Source of the DNA: Clostridia bacterium
GTDB taxonomy: Bacteria; Bacillota; Clostridia; Christensenellales; Aristaeellaceae
Reading direction: 5' to 3'
DNA length: 9,408 bases
Assembly: GCA_017469605.1 (NCBI GenBank)
Contig: JAFUGB010000375.1
Coordinates: 1-9,408 of the forward strand
The notes beneath the pieces were generated by a model. The model was not told where the DNA came from. It made no database searches and worked only from the letters and a program-made list of their open reading frames with translations. A program made the position numbers and the translations under genes. Every line of letters starts with the position of its first letter. Within the stretch, counting starts at the first letter, position 1. Shown here in pieces: positions 1 to 6,162 of the stretch.

Positions 1-3000
1 AGCTCCTGGCATTGGGCGCGGGCGTGGTGAACTGGGTAAGTCCCGCGGTGGCCAGGGGTACGGGCGTTTCGCTGGCCTGGGGCGTGCCGGTGGGCGCTGG
101 GGTGGCGGTGGCCGCCTGCTCCACATCGGGCGTGGGGCTGGCAATGATGTTGCTGAAGGGTTCGTAGGTCACGTTCACCAGGGCGGGATTCTGCCATACG
201 CCGGTATTGAAATCCTCCACCGACGTGATGCTGCCGCTGGCGGCAGCCTGGGAAGCGCCGGTACTGCCGCCGGCGCTGGCCGCGTTGGCCGCCGACTGCC
301 TGTATTCGTCGCTGGTGAGGAACTCGCTGAGCTCGCCCAGGCTGAGCACCTTGAAGTAATCGGACATCACATAGCCTTCGGTTCCTGCCTGGTTGATATG
401 GTACCAAAGCTGGTTATCCACCATTTCGGAGCCCAGCACCAGCGCAAAGGCGTACTGGCCCATCATGCGGATCTGGGTGCTGGCCGTGCCGGGGCCGCTG
501 CGCAGGCGCACATTGTTGGTGGTCACATAGCCGTAGCTGGACATGCTGCTCTGGGACACCGGCGGCACGGTAACGATATACTGGACGGTGGGCATCGGCG
601 TGCGCAGGCTTTGCTCATAGAGCGCGCGCTCGGCGGGCTCCATCATGCGCAGCTGGTCGGAGCGCACATAGCCGTATACCTTGCCAAACTGCACCACTTC
701 CCAGTAGTAGGGCGAACCGGCCACATATTCCTGGCTCATGACCCAGACCACATCGCCCTGGTCCAGCACGGCGGCGATCTCGGCCTTTTCATCGGCATAA
801 TTGCGGATCATAACGTTGCTGCCGTTGGCGACGGCATAGCCGGTATAGGGATCGGGCTTGATGGTGGGCGGCGCGGGGGATTCGGTCCGGGTCAGCGCGG
901 CCAGGTACGGCGCGGCCTCCTCAGCCGAAATGCGACGCAGGGCGTCGTCCTGCACATAGCCGCTGGTATGGGTGGACAGCTGCTCCGCGCTGTTCCAGCC
1001 CACCCCGTTCACATACGCCTGGCCGTACACGTACAGCAGGGTATCCGAGGGCAGGGTGGACAGCGTGGTATCGCTCACCGTAACGCCGGTGCGCAGGTCC
1101 ACCGTGCGGGTGGTCAGCGCGTAACCCGAATAGGGCGCGGGGCTGGGAGAGGGCGCCTCCGTAGGCTTGGGCTCGGGCGTTTCGGGCACGGGAGAGGGCG
1201 TGGGGGGCTCGGGGGTGGGCGCTTCGGTGCGCACAGGCATGGGCGATTCCAGCGCCGCCTGATAGGCCGCGGACTCAGCGCCCGACATCAGATCGATATA
1301 CCGGGCCATCATATAGCCATCCTTGCCTGCGATGTTGCCGCGGTACCATTGATCACCGTTCATGGTCACGGAATCATATACGAAAATCTTCTTGTTCCGG
1401 CCGTACTTGTTCAGGGACTTGCTCTGAGTGGACGCCTCGGCCCGGAAATTGACGTTTTCGGTGTTCAGGGTGCCCCAGCGGTCAATAAACGCGCCGTCGG
1501 GGATGGGCGTTTCTGGCACAGGGGAGGGAGTGACAGGCACGGGCGTGCCAAACAAGGCGTTCATATCCTCCTGGGACAGCACGCGCACCTGGCTGTCGCG
1601 CATGTAGCCGGTCTGGTCGCCCACGGTAACGATGTACCAGGTTTCGTCCAGGCTGTTCACCACATAGCCCTCGATATGGGTCAGATCGGCCCGATCGGCG
1701 CTGCCGATGGGGCTGCCGTCATCCGAGGGGAAGGCGCGCAGCGGCGTGCCGTCGTTTTTGGGATAGCAGTAAGCGTCCATATCGTACACCGTGTAATCCA
1801 CCGGCGCCACGGTGGGCCGGGGTTCGGCGGTGGGGGGCTGGGTGGGCGGCACGGTGGCCAGGGTGAACACCAGGTATTCGGGCTTCAGCGTGCCGTCTGT
1901 CTCCAGGCGCACCGACTGGCTGGCCTCTCCCGATATCTGCCAGCCCGCGGGTATCTGGGCCGGATCGGCGGTCACGACGCGGTCGCCCACGCCCACGACG
2001 ACGCCCTGGGGAGCGGACAGATCGGTCCCGGCTTCATCCCGGTAATATACCATGATGCTGCGGGTCATATCGCTGACGTTGTATACAAATTCCACCACGG
2101 CGGGATGGGCCGCGCCGTCTTCATCCACCGTAACGGTGACGCTTTCCGGGCTTTCCAGCCGGTAGCCCTCGGGCACATAGGCGCTGTTGGCCGTTACGGT
2201 GTTTTCTCCGGTAAAGCATTTAACGGTGGTATCCACATAGAAGGGCGTATCGCCGGTGGTGGTACGGTAATTGACGGTCACCAGCGCCAGGCGGGGTTCG
2301 GGCGTATCGGTGGGGCCCATGGGATTTTCAACCTGCCGCCCGTAGCGGAAAACGACCTCCTGCACATCGGCGCCGTTTTCGTCCACGTTTACATACTTGC
2401 GGCCGTCGTCAGCCAGAATATAATTTTCCAGCAGGTTTTGAGGATTGCTGTCAATGGGGTTGATGCCGGCCACGCAGCGGATCACCTGGGCGTCGGCCAC
2501 CGGGGCGTCGCTGAAGTCCAGGTAGTATACGTTCACGTCCACGGGCGCAATGTAATAGAATGTGACGCTGGGCGGCACGCATACGCCGTCGCCGCCCACC
2601 GTGACGCGCACCGTTTCCTCCCCGCGCAGGGTATAGGCCGAGGAGACCCGGTCCGCGTCGGGCTGGATGTAGTTATCGCCGGGCAGCACGGTCACTTGGG
2701 TCTGCGCCAGCAGGTTGCCCCAGTTATCCACATAGGTCACCGGCAGGAAAAGCTCGGTGAGGACGGGGGCCGGGGTGCCGGTGGCGGGTACAGGCGTATC
2801 GGTGGCCGGCACAGGCGTATCGGTGGCCGGTACAGGCGTATCGGTGGCCGGCACGGGGGTATCGGTAGCCGGTACGGGTGTATCGGTGGCGGGTAGGGGC
2901 GTTTCGGTGGCCGGTACAGGCGTATCGGTAGCCGGCGCCTCGGTCACGATGGGCGTATATACGAATACCAGCTCGGCGGGCGCGGCGCCATCGGCCGTTA

Positions 3001-4264
3001 CGGTAACATGGATGCTGGCCGGGCTAACGGTATAGCCTTCCATGGGGGGCGCCGGGATATCGTTTTCCCCCGCGTAGCAGATCTGCTGGCTGGCAGGGGC
3101 GATGTCCGCGCCGCTGGCATCCCTGAAAAACAGGGGGACAAACACATCGCTGATCTTGCGGACATAATAGAAGGTGATTTCGGGCATATCGGCGCCCGCG
3201 GCGGTGACGGTGACCGTGACCTGGGCCGGCGTGCCCGGGGCAAAATCATAGCCCGCCCGGGCCTCGGCCTCAATCAGGGTGGCGCCGGGGCCGCATTCCC
3301 GGGAATAGGTTTCAAACACGGTGCCGTTTTCATCCACGCAGCGCACCGTGACCACGGCGTTATTGACATGGGCGCGGTAGAAAAACTGCGCCTGGGCGGG
3401 ATTGGCGCCGGCCGCGGTCACCTCGCCCAGCGCCTGGCTTTCGCCCACCAGGTCATAGCCCTCCACGGCGGGGGCCTGGATGGCGAAGGGGCCGGGAGCG
3501 CAGGTTTGAACGGTGCTGCTCAGCACCTGGTTGGTATCGGCGTCCAGGCATACCACAGCGACGTCGGCGGGCTGGGCCGCCCTGCGGTAATAGAACACCG
3601 CCTGGCTGGGATTGGCGCCGGTGATATCCACCGTGCCGCTGACCTGGCCCTCGCTGACCAGCTCATAGCCCTCAAGCACCGGCGCTTCCACGGTAAAGGG
3701 GCCGGGGGCGCAGGTTTGGGACGCGGTGCGCAGCGTTGCGCCGGTATCGGCATCCATGCACACCAAAGCCACGTCGGCAGGCTGGGCCTGGGGCGCGGCG
3801 GGGATCGTTTCAGGCGTATCGGTGACCGCCGACAGGTACAGCACATACCGGGCGGCTTCCATGCCGGAAGCGTCATAGCAGATCACGTTCAGCCCGTTCA
3901 TGCCCGGGGCCGCGCCGGCATCCAAATACTGCACCGCCGCCAGGGGCACGCCCTCGGCGGTGAGCTCGGGGCCGTTTTCCAGGACGATGCGGGTGTACTG
4001 CTGGAAGGTGTCGGTCACCGCCAGAAGGGGATCGGCGTAAAAGGCCGCCTGGGGCAGGTACAGCCAATGGCTGTTTTCGTAGGGCGCGGCCAGCGGGGCG
4101 GACTGGATCTGCTGGTCATCCCAATACAGCGTAAAGGCCAGGGGGGAGGGGGTCATTTCGGCCAGGGCTCCGGGCAAAGCGCCCAGCGAGCCCAGAACCA
4201 GCAGCGCTGACAGCAGCAGCGCGGCCATCCGGCGCAGACCTTCGCGGCTCAATAATGCTTTCAT
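1..4264 (-). CDS. Giant secreted MucBP-like/SH3b repeat surface protein (C-terminus outside window)
   Basis: Seen: one frame without a stop from the ATG at 4264 to the left edge, at least 1421 residues; the 3' end is missing. Residues 1-35 are a signal peptide (basic start, long Leu/Ala core, cleavage likely after ALA). Residues 36-160 match nothing I recognise. Eight MucBP-like repeats begin near residues 163, 233, 303, 373, 505, 575, 658 and 733, with the pattern VxxxYxDxxG...PGxxxxxxA...GYxL...VTV...FYY. A (PATDTPV)n linker at about 442-498 splits them 4+4. Five SH3b-like domains lie near 820-895, 930-992, 1045-1105, 1140-1201 and 1242-1307, separated by Pro/Thr linkers. A further Thr/Pro-rich stretch runs off the edge. 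Known: MucBP-like domains occur in surface adhesins and SH3b domains often bind cell wall. Inferred: an exported envelope protein for wall or glycan contact. Whether a sortase signal, wall-binding module or enzyme lies at the missing C-terminus cannot be judged. The start is supported by an ideal RBS (4272-4278) and promoter. Confidence 0.92.
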   Translation of the reverse strand, partial: MKALLSREGLRRMAALLLSALLVLGSLGALPGALAEMTPSPLAFTLYWDDQQIQSAPLAAPYENSHWLYLPQAAFYADPLLAVTDTFQQYTRIVLENGPELTAEGVPLAAVQYLDAGAAPGMNGLNVICYDASGMEAARYVLYLSAVTDTPETIPAAPQAQPADVALVCMDADTGATLRTASQTCAPGPFTVEAPVLEGYELVSEGQVSGTVDITGANPSQAVFYYRRAAQPADVAVVCLDADTNQVLSSTVQTCAPGPFAIQAPAVEGYDLVGESQALGEVTAAGANPAQAQFFYRAHVNNAVVTVRCVDENGTVFETYSRECGPGATLIEAEARAGYDFAPGTPAQVTVTVTAAGADMPEITFYYVRKISDVFVPLFFRDASGADIAPASQQICYAGENDIPAPPMEGYTVSPASIHVTVTADGAAPAELVFVYTPIVTEAPATDTPVPATETPLPATDTPVPATDTPVPATDTPVPATDTPVPATDTPVPATGTPAPVLTELFLPVTYVDNWGNLLAQTQVTVLPGDNYIQPDADRVSSAYTLRGEETVRVTVGGDGVCVPPSVTFYYIAPVDVNVYYLDFSDAPVADAQVIRCVAGINPIDSNPQNLLENYILADDGRKYVNVDENGADVQEVVFRYGRQVENPMGPTDTPEPRLALVTVNYRTTTGDTPFYVDTTVKCFTGENTVTANSAYVPEGYRLESPESVTVTVDEDGAAHPAVVEFVYNVSDMTRSIMVYYRDEAGTDLSAPQGVVVGVGDRVVTADPAQIPAGWQISGEASQSVRLETDGTLKPEYLVFTLATVPPTQPPTAEPRPTVAPVDYTVYDMDAYCYPKNDGTPLRAFPSDDGSPIGSADRADLTHIEGYVVNSLDETWYIVTVGDQTGYMRDSQVRVLSQEDMNALFGTPVPVTPSPVPETPIPDGAFIDRWGTLNTENVNFRAEASTQSKSLNKYGRNKKIFVYDSVTMNGDQWYRGNIAGKDGYMMARYIDLMSGAESAAYQAALESPMPVRTEAPTPEPPTPSPVPETPEPKPTEAPSPSPAPYSGYALTTRTVDLRTGVTVSDTTLSTLPSDTLLYVYGQAYVNGVGWNSAEQLSTHTSGYVQDDALRRISAEEAAPYLAALTRTESPAPPTIKPDPYTGYAVANGSNVMIRNYADEKAEIAAVLDQGDVVWVMSQEYVAGSPYYWEVVQFGKVYGYVRSDQLRMMEPAERALYEQSLRTPMPTVQYIVTVPPVSQSSMSSYGYVTTNNVRLRSGPGTASTQIRMMGQYAFALVLGSEMVDNQLWYHINQAGTEGYVMSDYFKVLSLGELSEFLTSDEYRQSAANAASAGGSTGASQAAASGSITSVEDFNTGVWQNPALVNVTYEPFSNIIASPTPDVEQAATATPAPTGTPQASETPVPLATAGLTQFTTPAPNARS
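335..1822 (-). other. Region encoding five SH3b-like domains
   Basis: Within the giant secreted protein, roughly residues 815-1310. Typical SH3b signatures are visible: NVNFRAEAS, NVMIRNYAD and, best preserved, NVRLRSGPGTAS, each followed about 30 residues later by W(Y/E) and then GY(V/M) before a short final strand. The first and third copies are more diverged. After each domain comes a short acidic/amphipathic segment (for example SGAESAAYQAAL, SAEEAAPYLAAL, EPAERALYEQSL) and then a Pro/Thr/Glu-rich spacer. SH3b domains in Firmicutes commonly bind peptidoglycan or other wall material; that role is inferred here. Confidence 0.75.
1847..2755 (-). other. Region encoding second block of four MucBP-like repeats
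   Basis: Residues about 504-806 of the giant secreted protein. Each unit opens with a strand ending in a hydrophobic-Tyr-x-Asp or similar motif (VTYVDNWGN, VYYLDFSD, VNYRTTTGD, VYYRDEAGT). It continues with a PGD/AGI/TGEN turn and closes with VTV...VxFxY. The units are less regular in length (about 70-83 residues) than the first block and largely lack the first cysteine of that block. Family assignment to MucBP/InlB-B-like folds is by pattern only. Confidence 0.65.
2772..2939 (-). repeat. 8 x 21-bp tandem repeat encoding PATDTPV linker
   Basis: Eight consecutive 21-base units, consensus on the plus strand GGCGTATCGGTGGCCGGTAC plus one base, fill exactly 168 bases. Units differ by a few mostly silent changes. 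On the coding (minus) strand each encodes seven residues, PATDTPV, with variants PATETPL and PATGTPA, forming a flexible, possibly glycosylated Thr/Pro linker between the two blocks of MucBP-like repeats. Since 21 is a multiple of three, gain or loss of units changes linker length without breaking the frame. Confidence 0.93.
2957..3778 (-). repeat. Four tandem ~210-bp repeats encoding MucBP-like domains
   Basis: Residues 163-436 of the giant secreted protein. Repeat starts fall exactly 70 residues (210 bases) apart at 163, 233, 303 and 373. Copies 1 and 2 are clearly recent duplicates: both read ADVAxVCxDADT, then QTCAPGPF, then EGY(E/D)LV, then GANPxQAxFYR-like ends, and they share long stretches of nucleotide sequence. 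Copies 3 and 4 keep the pattern but diverge. Copies 1-3 carry two cysteines about 15-16 residues apart (169/185, 239/255, 309/324); copy 4 keeps only the second. Confidence 0.85.
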
Positions 4265-4271
4265 TCAATCG

Positions 4272-4278
4272 CCTCCTT
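4272..4278 (-). promoter_or_regulatory. Ribosome binding site of the giant surface protein
   Basis: On the minus strand AAGGAGG ends 7 bases before the ATG at 4264. This fixes the start ahead of the signal peptide and excludes the in-frame Met at residue 13. Confidence 0.9.
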
Positions 4279-4314
4279 GGACGGAACATCACAAAATAAA
4301 AAGATTGTGTTTCA

Positions 4315-4343
4315 ATTATATTACGAAAATGTTCGCCCGTCAA
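4315..4343 (-). promoter_or_regulatory. Sigma-A-like promoter for the giant surface protein
   Basis: Minus strand: -35 TTGACG (4338-4343), exactly 17 bases, then a perfect -10 TATAAT (4315-4320). Transcription should start near 4308, giving a leader of about 44 bases with the RBS at its end. A short inverted repeat, CACAA (4290-4294) and TTGTG (4305-4309), lies just at the expected start site. It could be an operator, but it is only 5 bases per arm. Confidence 0.85.
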
Positions 4344-4431
4344 TTCCCGCCGATTGTTAATTCTTTGTAAAGCAGGAACAAGGCGGCTGCGTGTAGAATT
4401 TTCCATGATCCGTGAAAGGGGGTTGTTTGTC

Positions 4432-5055
4432 ATGGATGACAAAGCGTTGGAAGAAGTATTTTTATCCTCCAGGGAGGTTTTTAAGGGAAAGCTGATCAGC
4501 GTGGAGCACTGGCAGGTGCTGCTGCCCAACGGAAACCAGGCGCTGCGGGAGGTTGTGCGCCATCGGGGCGCCGCCGCCGTGGTGCCCCTGGACGACGCCG
4601 GCAACGTTACGCTGGTACGCCAGCACCGCGTGGCCGTGGGGCGCTTTACCTGGGAGATCCCGGCGGGCAAGCTGGACCACGCGGGGGAGGATATGCTGGA
4701 CTGCGCCCGGCGGGAGCTGGAGGAGGAGACCGGCCTGAATGCGGAAAGCTTCCGCCTGCTCACCGTGATGGACACCACCCCCGGCTTCTGCAATGAGCAG
4801 ATCGGCATCTACCTGGCCACCGGGCTCAGCCAGCATCAAATGCACCTGGACGCCGACGAGTTCCTGCGCGTGCGCGCCTTCCCGCTCACCGAGGCCATCC
4901 GCATGGTCATGTCCGGCGAAATCCACGACAGCAAAACCATCGCCGGGCTGCTGATGGCGTCCCAGCTGACCAGCCGCCTGGCCGCCGCGCCTTATGACCA
5001 GCCTACGCCTATTCAACGCGCCGGCGGGGCGTTTTCATCCCAGTGCAAGGAATAA
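4432..5055 (+). CDS. Nudix hydrolase, ADP-ribose pyrophosphatase type
   Basis: 207 residues from the ATG at 4432 (MDDKALEEV), preceded by an AAAGGGGG ribosome site about 9-10 bases upstream. An upstream in-frame ATG at 4354 lacks a good RBS and would add 26 residues that do not look like the family. Seen: WEIPAGKLD leading into a Nudix box at residues 79-102 with R94, E95, E98 and E99 (REL-EEETGL), the Mg-binding glutamates. The loop after the first Gly is one residue longer than the usual G-x5-E. Known: proteins with LVRQHR / EIPAGKLD / TPGFCNE motifs split ADP-ribose to AMP and ribose-5-phosphate and clear nucleotide-sugar derivatives in the cytoplasm. Exact substrate is inferred. Divergent from the surface-protein gene and not in a clear operon with the gene downstream, which has its own promoter. 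Confidence 0.92.
   Translation: MDDKALEEVFLSSREVFKGKLISVEHWQVLLPNGNQALREVVRHRGAAAVVPLDDAGNVTLVRQHRVAVGRFTWEIPAGKLDHAGEDMLDCARRELEEETGLNAESFRLLTVMDTTPGFCNEQIGIYLATGLSQHQMHLDADEFLRVRAFPLTEAIRMVMSGEIHDSKTIAGLLMASQLTSRLAAAPYDQPTPIQRAGGAFSSQCKE
5015..5035 (+). terminator. Weak terminator-like hairpin overlapping the Nudix 3' end
   Basis: AACGC (5015-5019) pairs with GCGTT (5029-5033), CC (5021-5022) with GG (5026-5027), around a GGC loop with one internal G-G mismatch. Only four T's follow (5032-5035). It lies inside the last codons of the Nudix gene, so it may be coincidental. If real, it separates this gene from the next transcription unit. Confidence 0.3.
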
Positions 5056-5088
5056 ATTGGAAATTTTCAGGAGAAAACATCCTTCCCA

Positions 5089-5117
5089 TTGCAATCATCC
5101 CGGATTTATGGCATAAT
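5089..5117 (+). promoter_or_regulatory. Promoter of the GNAT-TSCPD-small membrane protein-rubrerythrin cluster
   Basis: TTGCAA (5089-5094), 17 bases, CATAAT (5112-5117). Transcription would begin near 5124, only about 15 bases before the ATG at 5139 and just ahead of the GAGGA ribosome site (5128-5132), so the leader is very short. The -35 is identical to that of the promoter at 9183. Confidence 0.75.
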
Positions 5118-5138
5118 ATGACGAAATGAGGACGGCGT

Positions 5139-5729
5139 ATGCAGGCTTATTGCCAGAGCGTGTTTTCCAACCTGCCGGTGCTGGAAACCAGGCGGCTGCG
5201 GCTTCGGCCGCTGACCATGCGGGACGAAAGGGACATGTACCGCTATTGCAGCGATCCTGAGGTGAGCCGCCATGTGCTGTGGGACACCCACGAATCCCCG
5301 CGCCAGACCCGCGCCGTCCTGCGCAGCGCCCTGCGGCAGTACCGCAGCGGCGCGCCGGGGAGCTTCGCCATTGAGCGCCGCAGCGACCGCCGCATGATCG
5401 GCACCATCGGCTTCATGTGGATCAACTGCGAGCACCGCAGCGGCGAGGTGGGCTATTCCCTGGCCCGGGACTGCTGGAATCAGGGCTACGCCACCGAGGC
5501 GCTCTGCGCCGTGCTGCGCTTCGGCTTTGAAACGCTGAAGCTTCACCGCATCGAGGCCATACACGAATCCGACAACCCGGCTTCGGGCCGGGTGATGGAA
5601 AAATGCGGCATGACGCGGGAGGGCACGCTGCGCGGCCGGGTATTCAACAAGGGGCGCTTTTCCGACGTTTGCCTGTACGCCATCCTGCGCTCCGATCCGC
5701 TGCCGGGCAACAACGATTTTTCTGTTTAA
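5139..5729 (+). CDS. GNAT family N-acetyltransferase, RimJ/RimL type
   Basis: 196 residues. Seen: the opening LETRRLRLRPLTMRDERDMY, typical of the RimJ/RimL branch. The acetyl-CoA pyrophosphate-binding loop is NQGYATEA around residues 114-121 (Q115-G116-Y117-A118). It is followed by the LKLHRIEAIHESDNPAS..VMEKCGM segment that ends the GNAT fold, and a final GRVFNKGRFSDVCLYAILR. Length is normal for the family. Known: these enzymes move acetyl from acetyl-CoA to N-terminal amines of ribosomal proteins or to small amines. Substrate cannot be read from sequence; rimJ/rimL names are not justified. It is the first gene of the cluster, with GAGGA 6 bases before ATG, and the next gene begins 16 bases after its stop. 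Confidence 0.92.
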   Translation: MQAYCQSVFSNLPVLETRRLRLRPLTMRDERDMYRYCSDPEVSRHVLWDTHESPRQTRAVLRSALRQYRSGAPGSFAIERRSDRRMIGTIGFMWINCEHRSGEVGYSLARDCWNQGYATEALCAVLRFGFETLKLHRIEAIHESDNPASGRVMEKCGMTREGTLRGRVFNKGRFSDVCLYAILRSDPLPGNNDFSV

Positions 5730-5745
5730 TGAAAGGAAGAAAACC

Positions 5746-5997
5746 ATGTTTGAGTACAAGACCCACGGCACCTGCTCCACGCAGATTGACCTGGATATTG
5801 ACGAGAATGGCGTGATCACGGCCTGCAATATTCATAACGGCTGCCGGGGCAACACCAAGGGACTGGCCACCATGGTGGTGGGCCGGAAGGCGGATGAGGT
5901 CAAGGAACTGCTGCGCGGTATCCCCTGCAGGGGCAATACCAGCTGTCCCGATCAATTGAGCCGCGCCATTGAAGCTTACGAACAGGAGGTACGCTGA
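5746..5997 (+). CDS. TSCPD domain four-cysteine protein (TIGR03905-like)
   Basis: 83 residues, RBS AAAGGAAG shortly before the ATG. Seen: HGTCST (C10), NGCRGNTKG (C33), GIPCRGN (C61) and the name-giving TSCPD (C67), plus an extra C27. The length and the four-cysteine layout match the small stand-alone TSCPD family described as TIGR03905. The same domain ends some class II ribonucleotide reductases. Known: function of the stand-alone form is unestablished; the cysteines suggest metal binding or redox chemistry. It sits between an acetyltransferase and a membrane microprotein, two genes ahead of a rubrerythrin. Such company fits, but does not prove, a redox or stress role. The fit to the family is very good. 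Confidence 0.9.
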   Translation: MFEYKTHGTCSTQIDLDIDENGVITACNIHNGCRGNTKGLATMVVGRKADEVKELLRGIPCRGNTSCPDQLSRAIEAYEQEVR

Positions 5998-5998
5998 C

Positions 5999-6106
5999 AT
6001 GTCTGGAAAAAAGAAGCCCGATACGCGTAAGGTCGTCATCGCCGTGCTTTGTGTGGCCATGGTTGTCGCCATGATCGTGCCCACCGTGTTGTCCTTCCTG
6101 GGATAA
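5999..6106 (+). CDS. 35-residue single-pass membrane microprotein
   Basis: Starts one base after the TGA of the TSCPD gene, with AGGAGG (5984-5989) 9 bases upstream, so it is well set for translation. Seen: a Lys/Arg-rich start (SGKKKPDTRK), then an unbroken hydrophobic stretch from about residue 12 to 34 (VVIAVLCVAMVVAMIVPTVL) and a TAA stop. The topology prediction is N-terminus inside by the positive-inside rule. The layout resembles small Firmicute membrane proteins such as Prli42 (stressosome anchor) or DUF4044 proteins, but I cannot show homology. No function is assigned. It is too short for usual gene-calling cut-offs and could be missed. Confidence 0.75.
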   Translation: MSGKKKPDTRKVVIAVLCVAMVVAMIVPTVLSFLG

Positions 6107-6118
6107 GCAGGGCATAAA

Positions 6119-6134
6119 GCCGGCGGAAGCCGGT
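6119..6134 (+). other. Hairpin with GGAA tetraloop ahead of rubrerythrin
   Basis: CCGGC (6120-6124) pairs with GCCGG (6129-6133), closed outside by a G-T pair, around the loop GGAA. It lies 13 bases past the microprotein stop and 14 bases before the rubrerythrin RBS. There is no T-run, so it is not a normal terminator. It could be a processing or mRNA-stability element. Confidence 0.4.
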
Positions 6135-6162
6135 CATTATAAAAGCATAGGAGGAAGCAAGC

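Noticed and set aside
398..2896. 832-codon open frame on the plus strand
   Set aside because: It lies antisense to the giant surface-protein gene. Its His/Gly/Arg-rich, low-complexity product and lack of an RBS are typical of a shadow frame over GC-rich codons, while the minus strand has signal peptide, domains, RBS and promoter.
2772..2939. Possible CRISPR array
   Set aside because: The 21-base units are directly adjacent with no unique spacers and encode an in-frame PATDTPV linker.
3008..4210. 400-codon open frame on the plus strand
   Set aside because: Antisense shadow of the first MucBP-like repeat block; composition is Gly/His/Arg-rich with no recognisable domain.
4116..5016. Minus-strand frames over the Nudix gene (4116-4808 and 4462-5016)
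   Set aside because: They overlap clear coding sequence and the divergent promoter, show no domain pattern and have no ribosome site.
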